From positions 1 to 64,000 of the forward strand of contig CAZZBK010000010.1 of the NCBI GenBank assembly GCA_964652155.1: a DNA stretch of 64,000 nucleotides, given 5' to 3'. This document shows, one piece after another, positions 28,227 through 37,202 of this stretch. The notes below the pieces were generated by a model. The model was given only the letters and a program-made list of their open reading frames with translations, was not told the origin of the DNA and did not search any database. Made by a program: the position numbers and the translations under genes. The stretch comes from CAZZBK01 sp964652155. GTDB taxonomy: Bacteria; Planctomycetota; Planctomycetia; Pirellulales; PNKZ01. Positions within the stretch are counted from its first letter, which is position 1; each line of letters begins with the position of its first letter.

Positions 28227-29747
28227 ATGGCCAAGCAGCAAAACGCAATCAGCCCGACCCGCGAGCAAGATTATCCCGAATGGTACCAGCAGGTGGTCAA
28301 GGCCGCCGACTTGGCCGAGATCTCGGCCGTCCGGGGCTGCATGATCATCAAGCCCTGGGGTTACGCGATTTGGGAGTTGATCCAGCAGACGTTGGATCGC
28401 ATGTTCAAGGAGACGGGGCATCAGAACGCGTACTTCCCGCTGTTCATCCCGCTAAGCTTTCTTGAAAAGGAAGCCGAGCACGTCGAGGGGTTTGCCAAAG
28501 AGTGCGCCGTGGTCACGCATCACCGTTTGGAATCCGACGGCCAAGGGGGCCTGCGCCCCACGGGCGAATTGGAAGAGCCGCTCATCGTCCGTCCCACGAG
28601 CGAGACGATTATCGGCGCCAGCTTTGCCAAGTGGGTGCAGTCGTGGCGCGATCTGCCGCTGCTGATCAATCAATGGGCGAATGTCGTCCGCTGGGAAATG
28701 CGACCCCGCATCTTTTTACGCACGGCCGAGTTTCTCTGGCAAGAAGGGCACACGGCCCATGCCACGAAAGACGAAGCGGTCGAAGAAACACGCCGCATGC
28801 TCGACGTCTACGCCACATTTGCCGAGCAGTACCTGGCACTGCCCGTGATCAAAGGTGAGAAGACCGCCGGCGAACGATTCCCGGGCGCGGTCGACACCTA
28901 CTGCATCGAGGCGATGATGCAGGATCGCAAAGCGCTCCAGGCAGGCACGTCACACTTTTTGGGCCAAAATTTCTCGCGTGCTCAGGAGATCAAGTTTCAG
29001 AACCCTAGCGGCGAGGTTGAGTTTGCCTGGACGACCAGTTGGGGCGTGTCGACACGGTTGATCGGCGCGCTGATTATGACCCACAGCGACGACGACGGCC
29101 TGGTGTTGCCACCGCGGCTGGCCCCGCAACAGGTGGTGATTCTGCCCGTCACGCGAACCGAGGAAGAACGCGCGGCGGTGCTCGACTACTGCCGAGGACT
29201 GGAGCAGCAACTCGCGGCGAGCGACTACCACGGCCAGAAGATTCGCGTCCACCTCGATGCCCGTGACATGCGTGGCGGCGAGAAGAATTGGTATCACGTC
29301 AAGCGTGGCGTGCCGCTGCGGGTCGAGATCGGGCCGCGCGAGATGGCCGCCGGCAACATCTGTTACGCCCGCCGCGACAAAGGCCCCAAAGAGACCACGA
29401 TCATTTCCCGCGACGCATTCGCCGCGACGGCCGCGGCGTTGCTCGACGAGGTGCAACAATCACTGTTCGATCGCGCGCTCAAGCATCGCGTTGAGAACAC
29501 GCGACCGATCGACAACCAAGCCGAGTTCATCCGCTACTTCACGCCGAAGAATGAAGACAAGCCCGAGATGCACGGCGGGTTTGCGATTTCGCACGTCGAC
29601 GACACCGACCCCGCGGTGCAAGAGAAGCTCAAGGAACTCAAGGTGACGGTCCGCTGTTTGCCCTTGAGCGACTCACCGACGAGCGGGACCTGCATTTTCA
29701 GCGGCAAGCCGCTGACGCGGCAAGCCATTCTTGCCAAGGCGTATTGA
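28227..29747 (+). CDS. proS: Prolyl-tRNA synthetase, archaeal/eukaryotic-like type
   Basis: A 506-residue class II aminoacyl-tRNA synthetase that charges tRNA-Pro. It has PLFIPLSFL and RPTSETIIG (motif 2 region), RTAEFLWQEGHTAH, and the Pro-binding area HFLGQNFSRAQEI. It lacks the INS editing insertion between motifs 2 and 3, so it is the short type shared with archaea, eukaryotes and some bacteria rather than the E. coli type. The C-terminal extension ends in CIFSGKPLTRQAILAKAY, which resembles the type that terminates in an aromatic residue. The ATG is the only good start; the leader of about 210 bases is not otherwise explained. Confidence 0.95.
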   Translation: MAKQQNAISPTREQDYPEWYQQVVKAADLAEISAVRGCMIIKPWGYAIWELIQQTLDRMFKETGHQNAYFPLFIPLSFLEKEAEHVEGFAKECAVVTHHRLESDGQGGLRPTGELEEPLIVRPTSETIIGASFAKWVQSWRDLPLLINQWANVVRWEMRPRIFLRTAEFLWQEGHTAHATKDEAVEETRRMLDVYATFAEQYLALPVIKGEKTAGERFPGAVDTYCIEAMMQDRKALQAGTSHFLGQNFSRAQEIKFQNPSGEVEFAWTTSWGVSTRLIGALIMTHSDDDGLVLPPRLAPQQVVILPVTRTEEERAAVLDYCRGLEQQLAASDYHGQKIRVHLDARDMRGGEKNWYHVKRGVPLRVEIGPREMAAGNICYARRDKGPKETTIISRDAFAATAAALLDEVQQSLFDRALKHRVENTRPIDNQAEFIRYFTPKNEDKPEMHGGFAISHVDDTDPAVQEKLKELKVTVRCLPLSDSPTSGTCIFSGKPLTRQAILAKAY

Positions 29748-29759
29748 GCGTGCGTGACG

Positions 29760-31382
29760 CTATTTCAGCTCAAGCTTGTCGGCCTCGCCCAGCAATTGCC
29801 TGATGAGTTCTTCTCCTTTGCGACGCTCGTCGTCGAGTTGCCGATCGAATTCTTGCCGTGTGCGCTGTTGCGCCTGCTCCCAGAGTTGCAGGGCCGAGTC
29901 AAGCTCCTTGCGCATTCGTTCCAAGGTCCGCTCAGAGTAGGCGGGGTCGGCGACCCAGCCTTCCTCTTTGAGGATATTTCGCTCGGCAGCCTTGCTCGCG
30001 CTCTTCAGCGACTTGGTGACTTTCGAGTTCGATGGGGCCAACAGCATCGTGAGCACGACGAGTCCGACGAGGCTGCCGATGGTGGCGGGCAAGACCCAGC
30101 CGGAGGTTGCGGGCACCGGCACAACCTGGACCGGCGCGGCTCGGCTTTCCAACGGCGGGTTGCGCTCGGCTGCTTGGGTGATGTCGCCCCCCGCTTGCGT
30201 GCGCGGCTCGCCTTGCTCGGCGTTCAACGCGCGCGAGCCGTTTACGGCCTGCGAACTCGCCACGGCTGCCGAGGCTTCGGGATCATGCGCGCCGCCAGAC
30301 ATCGTGAACAACGTGGCGGGTAAATCCCATGCGGGTGGACCCAACTCGACGCGGAGCGACTCGAGATCGTGGAGTAAATCGCTCATCGAGGCATAGCGAT
30401 CTTCAGGCCGTTTGGCGACCATTCGTTGGAACATCGCTTCGAGCCGCGGCGGTACATCGCTGAGCGATTCGCTCAATCGCGGGATGGGGGCCTCGCGATG
30501 GGCCAGGATCCGCTCCAGCATGGTCTGACGGCGATACAGCTTCTTCGTCGTCAGCAGTCGATAGAGCGTGCAGCCCAGGCTGTACACATCCGCGCGGGCA
30601 TCGGCCGTGCGCGTGTCGAGCGCCTGCTCGGGGGCCATGTAGTCGACCGTCCCCAGGATATTGCCCGTGTGCGTGAGGCATTCGTTGTCGTCTTCGTCCG
30701 GGGGTTCGCCCCACAGGCTGTCGAGTCGGGCGGCGCCCATGTCCAGAATCTTGACTGTCCCCTGCCGATCGATGAGCAGATTACCTGGCTTAATGTCGCG
30801 ATGGATAATCCCTTCGCCGTGGGCGTGTTCTAAACCGCGGGCCGCTTGCCAAATGCAGTCGATGGCCGCTGGCAACGACATGGCTCCGCGCTGTTTGATC
30901 CAATGGGCCAAGTCAATACCGTCGACAAACTCCATGACCAGATAGTACAGACCGACTTGTTCGCGGGCATCGAGCGCCGCGACGATGTTGGGATGCTGCA
31001 GTCGACCCGACGCCTGCACCTCGCGTTGAAAGCGGGCAACCACATCGGGCGAATGGCTCAGATTGGCATGCAATACTTTGAGCGCCACGACGCGGCGCAG
31101 CTTGCGATGTCGGGCCCGATAGACGAGCCCCATGCCGCCCGTTCCGACCAACTGCTCGACGATGTAATCGCCGTACACGAGTCCCGAGCCGCGACCCGCC
31201 AGCAGCTCTTTACGCTGATAATCGGTGAGTCGGCCTCGGTCGACGAGCCACTGCGCGAACACGGCCTCGTCGACGAAGCTATGGGCCGTGCGATATTGCG
31301 TGAGCGCAGACTCGGCCTCGGCCGGGCTCAAAAGCTGCAGCGTGGTCAGTTGTTGAACAAGTTTGTCGATCGCTGGATTCAT
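29760..31382 (-). CDS. Membrane-anchored Ser/Thr protein kinase
   Basis: A 540-residue bacterial eukaryotic-like kinase. The first 70 residues form an N-terminal helical extension typical of planctomycete kinases. The catalytic domain (about 72-345) has the Gly loop VGTGGMGLVYRARH, the ATP lysine Lys102, HRDIKPGN with catalytic Asp196, and DMG at 214-216 instead of DFG. APE is intact as MAPEQAL. A low-complexity linker follows, then one transmembrane segment (GWVLPATIGSLVGLVVLTML) and a C-terminal coiled coil (ELDSALQLWEQAQQRTRQEF). The kinase domain would face the cytoplasm and the coiled coil the other side. It converges with proS and shares no operon. Confidence 0.93.
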   Translation of the reverse strand: MNPAIDKLVQQLTTLQLLSPAEAESALTQYRTAHSFVDEAVFAQWLVDRGRLTDYQRKELLAGRGSGLVYGDYIVEQLVGTGGMGLVYRARHRKLRRVVALKVLHANLSHSPDVVARFQREVQASGRLQHPNIVAALDAREQVGLYYLVMEFVDGIDLAHWIKQRGAMSLPAAIDCIWQAARGLEHAHGEGIIHRDIKPGNLLIDRQGTVKILDMGAARLDSLWGEPPDEDDNECLTHTGNILGTVDYMAPEQALDTRTADARADVYSLGCTLYRLLTTKKLYRRQTMLERILAHREAPIPRLSESLSDVPPRLEAMFQRMVAKRPEDRYASMSDLLHDLESLRVELGPPAWDLPATLFTMSGGAHDPEASAAVASSQAVNGSRALNAEQGEPRTQAGGDITQAAERNPPLESRAAPVQVVPVPATSGWVLPATIGSLVGLVVLTMLLAPSNSKVTKSLKSASKAAERNILKEEGWVADPAYSERTLERMRKELDSALQLWEQAQQRTRQEFDRQLDDERRKGEELIRQLLGEADKLELK

Positions 31383-31521
31383 TCAGAGCAGTCGCAACAA
31401 AAGGCCCGAGACGAATGATTGAGCATACCAGCGCCGTCAAGCAGCGTCGAATTCGTACCTCAACCCATGTCTTGTGTTCTCCGCGTTGGTTATGAACGAG
31501 GGGCCACGCAACCGAGGTTGC

Positions 31522-32541
31522 CTAGTTGCCGGTTTCGACCTCGCTCAAGTCAGGCGATTGAACATTGGCCAGTTCGTGGCGCAGGCTTAGATACGAGATC
31601 GCCCCCACGGCGGCAATCACGATCGTGATCAGTCGATAGACGAGCGCCACGATCAGCCCTTGGCCCGGCTGAACCGAGACCGTGGTGGGGACGTAGCGGT
31701 ACAGCAAATCGACCACCATCTCGAACGCGCCGAGCCCCGACATCGGTAGCGGCAACACGCCGGTGATCATGGCCAGCGGCACAATCACGCCGTGCTCGGC
31801 CAAGTCTGGGCTCGCTCCCGGCAGACCGCGCGAGACCAGGTAGAAGGTCAAGGCAAAACAGGCCTGCGCGGCGACGCTCTGCAGCAACGCCACCGCCAGA
31901 ACGACAGGCTGTTGTCGATACAGCCGCACCGCGCCCAAGAGTTTGCCGATGATCGATCCCACGCGCGGCAACTCGGTCAGCCACAGCGTGATCCGCCCGC
32001 GACTGACGCCCGGCACCAGCATCGCGCTCAGCCCCAGGGTGCTCAGCGCCGCAGCGAAGAGCGTGGCTTGAGCGATCAACCGGGTCTCGCGATGCGGTGC
32101 CTCGAAGAGCCGAAACCACAATACCGCCATCGCCGACAACACGAACAGCGCATACAAGCCGATGACTCGATCGAACAGTACGGTCGCCACGGCCTCGGGT
32201 CGGCGCTGAGGATGCTCGCGCGCCACGGCCACCGCTTTGAACAAATCGCCTCCGACAGCCCCCAAGGCGACGAAGTTCAGCAGGTAGCCCAAGAAGCCCA
32301 GTCGCATGGCTCGCCAAAAAGAGAACGGGAGCCCGAGCGCTCGCACGAGCGTGTGCCAGCGCACGAACGTGAGCACGACTCCCACGAAACAGACGCACCA
32401 AGCGAGCGTGAATTGCCCATAATCTTTCGGTGCAGCGAGGAACTCGGTAAAAAGCTGATCGCTCCGAACATCGCGGACCAAATAGGCCAAGATGCCGATC
32501 GCGATGACGATCTTCAGGCAATTCACGATCCACGGTTTCAA
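31522..32541 (-). CDS. Flippase-like integral membrane protein (LPG synthase TM-region family)
   Basis: A 339-residue polytopic membrane protein of the lysylphosphatidylglycerol synthase TM region/flippase-like family. It has about eight hydrophobic segments, including LKIVIAIGILAYLV, FTLAWCVCFVGVVLTF, GLYALFVLSAMAVLWF and a C-terminal IVALVYRLITIVIAAVGAIS. The conserved FRWHTLVRALGLPFSFWRAM region and the GAVGGDLFKA loop are present. Members move lipid-linked intermediates or provide a hydrophobic scaffold; no aminoacyltransferase domain is present. The start is probably the TTG at 32541, which has GAGGATG at good spacing. An in-frame ATG at 32628 would add 29 Cys/Arg-rich residues unlike this family. 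It faces a minus-strand terminator just upstream. Confidence 0.85.
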   Translation of the reverse strand: MKPWIVNCLKIVIAIGILAYLVRDVRSDQLFTEFLAAPKDYGQFTLAWCVCFVGVVLTFVRWHTLVRALGLPFSFWRAMRLGFLGYLLNFVALGAVGGDLFKAVAVAREHPQRRPEAVATVLFDRVIGLYALFVLSAMAVLWFRLFEAPHRETRLIAQATLFAAALSTLGLSAMLVPGVSRGRITLWLTELPRVGSIIGKLLGAVRLYRQQPVVLAVALLQSVAAQACFALTFYLVSRGLPGASPDLAEHGVIVPLAMITGVLPLPMSGLGAFEMVVDLLYRYVPTTVSVQPGQGLIVALVYRLITIVIAAVGAISYLSLRHELANVQSPDLSEVETGN

Positions 32542-32628
32542 CGCATCATCCTCGCGGCGCGTGCTCCGTCCGCCGGTAATCGTCTCGGCTCGGCGCGTGC
32601 ACGGACACCCATGATAGCGGCAACCCAT

Positions 32629-32663
32629 AAAAAAAGCCTCGGAAGCATCATGCCACCGAGGCT
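32629..32663 (-). terminator. Rho-independent terminator (minus strand)
   Basis: Read on the minus strand, AGCCTCGG is followed by a 13-base loop, then CCGAGGCT and an uninterrupted run of T residues. The loop holds a further GCAT/ATGC pairing. This is a textbook intrinsic terminator. It lies 88 bases before the start of the flippase-like gene on the same strand, so it must end a transcript that begins farther upstream, where there is no recognisable gene. Confidence 0.85.
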
Positions 32664-33005
32664 AACACAAAACTGGAGATAAAAGTTGGAGGGGACTTCC
32701 GGGCCGCGAGCGAATCGCCGACAGTCGATCCATACGTCGCCGCCCTCCAAATCTCCATGACGAGTTAAGAGGACCGCGACGTCGCTCCCCAACGGGCGCA
32801 ACGCGCAGAATGCTTCACAATCAAGTGCCTCCCCGATAGGCCGACGAACGCCAGCCGTTATGCTTCGATCGCCCCGCGACATTTAAGCCGAACGGCGATT
32901 TCTCTGTTTCGTTGTAAAACTACTTCGTTCCAACCATCGCTGCATTTTGTCGCGTGGCCTGCACCACGCGAGCAACATTCAACTTGAATACGCACGTGAA
33001 TGTCA
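32664..33005 (-). ncRNA. Candidate small RNA, minus strand, between a promoter-like site and a terminator
   Basis: Between a promoter-like site (33013-33040) and the intrinsic terminator (32629-32663) lies a stretch of about 340 bases with no convincing ORF. Frames here lack codon bias and either run through the terminator or are Cys-rich and short. It contains a perfect 8-bp hairpin TCGCGTGG tgcag CCACGCGA and other GC-rich palindromic segments. I tested for tmRNA, SRP and RNase P signatures and saw none. Expression is inferred, not shown. Confidence 0.4.
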
Positions 33006-33012
33006 CTCGCGT

Positions 33013-33040
33013 ATTTTGCGAACCATTCGGAATATGTCAA
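33013..33040 (-). promoter_or_regulatory. Sigma-70-like promoter (minus strand)
   Basis: Read on the minus strand: TTGACA at 33040-33035, a 16-base spacer, then CAAAAT at 33018-33013. The region is AT-rich relative to the window. It would start a transcript near 33005 running toward the terminator at 32629. A weak plus-strand promoter (TTGTCG at 33130, TACGAT at 33154) could serve the adjacent glycosyltransferase. Confidence 0.4.
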
Positions 33041-33202
33041 GCAACTTTTCCGCAGCATTTTTTTCTCGCGCGCTTTCATCTTGACAATAGCGCACAAAAT
33101 CTCTCGTGATCGCTTCAGGATAATCGCAATTGTCGCGCGACGCCGCTTCGCTCTACGATATCACAGTCACCATGCAGACTCGCGCTTCGCGTTACGCTCA
33201 CG

Positions 33203-33985
33203 ATGCCCAACGAACCCAACACCACCGAACTGCTCGAACGCTTGGGTGCGTCGTTCGGTCGGCAGTTGGGCATCTATTCGTGGCCAACAAATCTGCGCGT
33301 GTCGGTCGTCGTGCCCGTGTTTAACGAGCAAGCCACGATCGATCCGCTCATCGAGCGCGTGCTGGCGACCGACTTGCCCCTCGAGGTCATCGTCGTCGAT
33401 GATGGCAGCACCGACGGCACACGCGAGCGGCTCGCACGCTGGCGGGCACATCCCAACGTTCGCGTGCTGCGACTCGAGCGCAACGCGGGCAAAGGGGCGG
33501 CGCTGCGACACGGCTTCCAGCAGGCCACCGGAGACATCGTGGTCATGCAAGACGCCGACCTCGAGTACGATCCGGCCGAGTATCGCCGCGTCTTGCAACC
33601 CATTGTCGAGGGGCACGCCGACGTCGTCTTTGGCAGCCGTTTTCTGGGGCTCAGTCATCGCGTACTCTACTTCTGGCACTACCTAGGCAATCGGCTGCTC
33701 ACGTTGCTGAGCAATCTCACCACGCAACTCAACCTCAGCGACATGGAGACCGGCTGCAAGGCGTTTCGACGCGAGCTGATCGCGCAACTGTTGCCCCGGC
33801 TGCGAGAAGATCGTTTCGGCATCGAACCCGAGCTGACCGCCAAACTGGCGCGAATCAAGGGGGTGCGCGTCTACGAAGTCGCGATCAGCTACACCGGTCG
33901 CACCTATGCCGACGGAAAAAAGATCACCTGGCGCGACGGGCTACGCGCCCTGTGGTGCATCGTGCGCTACGCCTGGTTCGACTAG
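33203..33985 (+). CDS. Family 2 glycosyltransferase, dolichol-phosphate-mannose synthase-like
   Basis: A 260-residue GT-A fold transferase of the GT2 family that moves a sugar from a nucleotide-sugar to a lipid or polyprenyl-phosphate. It shows VSVVVPVFNEQATIDPLIER, EVIVVDDGSTDGTRE, the metal-binding VMQDADLEYDP (DXD-like Asp-Ala-Asp) and DMETGCKAFRREL, which is typical of the DPM1/GtrB branch. There is no C-terminal membrane domain, so it is a soluble or peripheral form like DPM1. The ATG lacks a clear Shine-Dalgarno. Its last five codons are duplicated 54 bases downstream. It converges with purU. Confidence 0.9.
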   Translation: MPNEPNTTELLERLGASFGRQLGIYSWPTNLRVSVVVPVFNEQATIDPLIERVLATDLPLEVIVVDDGSTDGTRERLARWRAHPNVRVLRLERNAGKGAALRHGFQQATGDIVVMQDADLEYDPAEYRRVLQPIVEGHADVVFGSRFLGLSHRVLYFWHYLGNRLLTLLSNLTTQLNLSDMETGCKAFRRELIAQLLPRLREDRFGIEPELTAKLARIKGVRVYEVAISYTGRTYADGKKITWRDGLRALWCIVRYAWFD

Positions 33986-34038
33986 CATTGCCACGCGGAC
34001 GTGGCAATGGCACCCTTGGGGTACGCCTGGTTCGACTA
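33968..34038. repeat. 17-bp direct repeat flanking a 37-base hairpin insert
   Basis: TACGCCTGGTTCGACTA occurs at 33968-33984 and again at 34022-34038. Between them is a 37-base insert with a perfect 10-bp inverted repeat CATTGCCACG cgga CGTGGCAATG. The first copy is the end of the glycosyltransferase gene; the second copy contains the stop codon of the convergent purU gene. The pattern looks like a local duplication or the footprint of a small palindromic element. Confidence 0.85.
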
Positions 34039-34929
34039 ACGTGCGTCGTCGTGCCGCTGCATGTCACCCTGCCGACGCCCACGCGCCACGACGCGATGAA
34101 AATGCAATTGCACCTCACGGGCCACCACGCGTCGCACCCCTTCGACCAAGCAGCGAGGCTCGTTGTCCTCTTGTCCCAAGCGAATCACATCCGCAAGCGG
34201 CATCCCTGGCGGAATCTGGAACGTTGACTGATAGATCGTCTGGTTCCCCGCGTCGAGATCGGGCACGATAAAGTGACACGTCGCACCGAAGGTCAACATC
34301 CGCGAACGGTATGCGTCGTGATACGGTCGTATGCCCGGAAAACTGGGCAGCAAGCCGTGATGCAAATTGATGATCCGACCGCCTGCGTACTTCCAGCAGC
34401 TACTCGGCGGCAACACTCGCATATAGCGGGCCAGTACGATGTAGTCGACCTCATATCGATCGCACAGGTCGATCAACTGCTCGTCATCGGCGTCGCCGCG
34501 CTCGTCGCCCACCTGATGCCACGGTACGTTGAACTGCTCGGCCAGATAGCGACAGTTGGCCCGATTGCCCAACACCACGGCCGGCTCGGCCTGAATCTGA
34601 CCGTCTCGCATCGCACGCAACAGGGCCAACGGCGTCTCGGCGCGAATCGTCGTGCAGATCGCGATCCGAGGCCGGTTTGCCCGCAGGTCGGGTGACCAGA
34701 CACGAATCGAGAGCTGCTTGGTCTTGGCGATCTCCTGCATCGCTTCGCGGAGCGCGGCAAACTCAGCGTGCGGCAGCTCCATGCGCAAGAGCATGGCGAA
34801 CAGCCGCTCCTCGTCGTGATCGTACATCTGAATCTCGGCGATGTTGGCTCCCTGACCGGTCGCATAATGCACGATCGGATCGGCCAGTCCGCGATGATCG
34901 GGGCCCACGGCGGTAATTACGACTTGCAT
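34036..34929 (-). CDS. purU: Formyltetrahydrofolate deformylase
   Basis: A 297-residue enzyme that hydrolyses 10-formyl-THF to THF and formate, balancing one-carbon units. An N-terminal ACT domain (ITAVGPDHRGLADPIVHYA, about 1-75) is joined to a formyltransferase domain (RIAICTTIRAETPLALLRA onward). The catalytic region is GGRIINLHHGLLPSFPGIRP, followed by VPDLDAGNQTIYQ with the conserved Asp. The C-terminal tail (ARGRRQGDMQRHDDAR) is basic and unlike the usual ending; its stop lies in the duplicated 17-bp repeat. The gene is convergent with the glycosyltransferase and divergent from the hydrolase. Confidence 0.93.
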   Translation of the reverse strand: MQVVITAVGPDHRGLADPIVHYATGQGANIAEIQMYDHDEERLFAMLLRMELPHAEFAALREAMQEIAKTKQLSIRVWSPDLRANRPRIAICTTIRAETPLALLRAMRDGQIQAEPAVVLGNRANCRYLAEQFNVPWHQVGDERGDADDEQLIDLCDRYEVDYIVLARYMRVLPPSSCWKYAGGRIINLHHGLLPSFPGIRPYHDAYRSRMLTFGATCHFIVPDLDAGNQTIYQSTFQIPPGMPLADVIRLGQEDNEPRCLVEGVRRVVAREVQLHFHRVVARGRRQGDMQRHDDAR

Positions 34930-35132
34930 GACGCTTTTGAACCTGGAGGCGTTTGAATACGATCGCTGCTCAACTATCCATCACGCTTCGACGATGTCCA
35001 GTAAGACAAGTTGGCACAGCCTCACGACCGGCATTCCCGCTACAATCGGCGGTAACTTGCTTGACACACGCATGGGTCCGTGATGATATGTCCACAGTGT
35101 CTGGGCTTCATGGCTGCTTCCAGGAGGTTCTC

Positions 35133-37151
35133 GTGCTTCGTCAACTTGCTTCTCTCGCCGCGCTCGTGGGCGCGCTGTGGACCACCTTCGCCACGGCGGC
35201 CGTCGTGCAAATTGAAATCAAAGAGCGCGAACCGTATGCCGAGGGGCGCGCGATGGGCGATCGCGGGCCGTATGAGCGGCTCACGGGCCGCGTGCGTTAT
35301 GCGATCGACCCCAAGGCCAAGGTCAACAGCCAGATCATCGATGTCGAGCTCGCGCCGCGCAACGCCCAGGGGCTCGTCGAGTTCGCCGGCGACATCGAGA
35401 TTTGGGCGCCACGCGATCTGAGCAAAGCCAGCGGCACGCTGCTGTACGATGTGAACAACCGTGGCAACAAGACCGCGCCGAATATGTTCAACGGTGGGGC
35501 CGACGAGTTTCTGCTGCGACAAGGCTACATTGTGATGTGGAGCGGTTGGATACATGAGGTGCTGCCGGGCAATGGCCGCTTGCAGTTCACCGCTCCCGTC
35601 GCGATCGAAGCAGGGAAACCGCTCCGCGGCGTAACGCGCGCCGACTGGGTCGTGAGCAGCGAGGCCCAGAAGGCCAATATCGCGCACCGTGGCATCTTGG
35701 GCAGCTACCGTCCCGCCAGCAACCCCACGACCCCGCCGCGACTCACACGCCGACTCAACGCCGACGACCCGCGCGAAGAAATTTATCCCGACCAGTGGAG
35801 CTTCGTCGTCACCGATGTCGATGCCGACGGCCGAAGCAGTCAGTTACCACTCGTCGAGGTCGAGATCAAAGGGGGCGTCAAGCCGGGCTACATCTACGAG
35901 GTGGTCTACGAGGCCGAAGGGAGCGTCGTGCAAGGGACCGGCATGGCCGGCATGCGCGATCTGCTCTCCGCCCTGCGACATGACACGAGCGCGACCAACC
36001 CCTTGCGGCGGGCCGACGGCTCCCCAGCGGTCAAATACGTGCTCGGCTTTGGCACCTCGCAGAGCGGACGCTTGCTGCGGCAGTTCTTGTTCGACGGCTT
36101 CAATGTCGATGAACAGGGACGGCGGGTGTTCGATGGCGTCATGCCGCACGTCGCCGGTGGCGGGTTGGGTTTTTTCAACCACCGCTTTGCGAGCCCCACA
36201 CGCACCAATGGCCAGCACGAGGAGATGCTCTTCCCGGCCGATTATTTCCCGTTCACCTATGGCGATTCGACTGACCCGTTCACCGGCCAGGTCGACGGCA
36301 TCTTGCATAAGTGTCGCGAGACGAACACGGTGCCCAAGGTCATGCACACGCAATCCTCAAGCGAGTACTGGCACCGCAGCGGCTCGTTGGTGCATACCGA
36401 CCCACGCGGCGAAAAAGACGCGGAGATTCCCAGCGACGTACGGATTTACTCCTTCGGCGGCACCCAGCATGGCGCGGGGAGCGGGCTGCCGGGAGAAAAA
36501 GGGGGCGCGCAGCTCATCGGCAACCCGGCCGATTATCGCCCGTTGCTCCGTGGTCTGATCGTGGCGCTCGATGCCTGGGTTCGAGAAGGTCGCGAGCCGC
36601 CCAAGAGCGTGTACCCAAAACTCAGCGACCGCTCGCTTGTAGCGTTCCACGAATCGAACAGCGGTTGGCATAAACTGTCCGGGGTCACCTATCCGCTCGT
36701 CATGCACTTGCCGCCGCTGGTCGATCGCGGACCCGATTGGGCCTTGCGGCGGATCACCACGATCGAGCCTCCCAAGGTGCTCGGGCGATACGGAGCGAAA
36801 GTGCCCGCGTATCGGGCCGACAACAACGAACTAGGCACGCTCAACCTGCCGGCGATCGACGCTCCGGTGGCCACATACACCAGTTGGAACATGCGCAGCG
36901 AACGGATCGGCGCACCGGGCGAACTGTTGGGCCTGCAAGGCGCGTACATTCCGCTACTCAAAACGCAAACGCAAGCACAGCAGGCCCAGGACCCTCGTCC
37001 CGCGCTGCTCAAGCGTTACCGTGATTTTTCCGATTACCAGCAGCAGTACCTTGGCGTGGCGCAGCGACTGATCGAGCAACGCTACGTGCTCGCGGAAGAT
37101 CTGCCGCGACTCAAGGCCCTGAGCGAACAGCATCGCCCGCTGTTCGAGTAG
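35133..37151 (+). CDS. Exported alpha/beta hydrolase domain protein
   Basis: A 672-residue protein with a signal peptide (LRQLASLAALVGALWTTFATA). The start is a GTG at 35133 preceded by AGGAGG, a strong ribosome-binding site; upstream in-frame ATGs lack one. The family is the alpha/beta hydrolase domain-containing proteins typical of planctomycetes and proteobacteria. The nucleophile elbow is GFGTSQSGRLLRQF with Ser as nucleophile; SFGGTQHGAG and FNHRFASPTR are other conserved parts. The activity is an esterase-like hydrolysis by inference only. It is followed by a Tat-exported Gfo/Idh gene after 51 bases, so they may form an operon. Confidence 0.88.
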   Translation: MLRQLASLAALVGALWTTFATAAVVQIEIKEREPYAEGRAMGDRGPYERLTGRVRYAIDPKAKVNSQIIDVELAPRNAQGLVEFAGDIEIWAPRDLSKASGTLLYDVNNRGNKTAPNMFNGGADEFLLRQGYIVMWSGWIHEVLPGNGRLQFTAPVAIEAGKPLRGVTRADWVVSSEAQKANIAHRGILGSYRPASNPTTPPRLTRRLNADDPREEIYPDQWSFVVTDVDADGRSSQLPLVEVEIKGGVKPGYIYEVVYEAEGSVVQGTGMAGMRDLLSALRHDTSATNPLRRADGSPAVKYVLGFGTSQSGRLLRQFLFDGFNVDEQGRRVFDGVMPHVAGGGLGFFNHRFASPTRTNGQHEEMLFPADYFPFTYGDSTDPFTGQVDGILHKCRETNTVPKVMHTQSSSEYWHRSGSLVHTDPRGEKDAEIPSDVRIYSFGGTQHGAGSGLPGEKGGAQLIGNPADYRPLLRGLIVALDAWVREGREPPKSVYPKLSDRSLVAFHESNSGWHKLSGVTYPLVMHLPPLVDRGPDWALRRITTIEPPKVLGRYGAKVPAYRADNNELGTLNLPAIDAPVATYTSWNMRSERIGAPGELLGLQGAYIPLLKTQTQAQQAQDPRPALLKRYRDFSDYQQQYLGVAQRLIEQRYVLAEDLPRLKALSEQHRPLFE

Positions 37152-37202
37152 TCGATAGGATACGCTGACGAAGACAACCTTTTAACGTTGGGAGGAAATC
37201 CG

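Noticed and set aside
32688..32705. RNase P-like GGAGGGGACTTCCGGGCC
   Set aside because: It resembles the P4 core in part, but is on the strand opposite the terminator and the paired ACAGAA element is missing.
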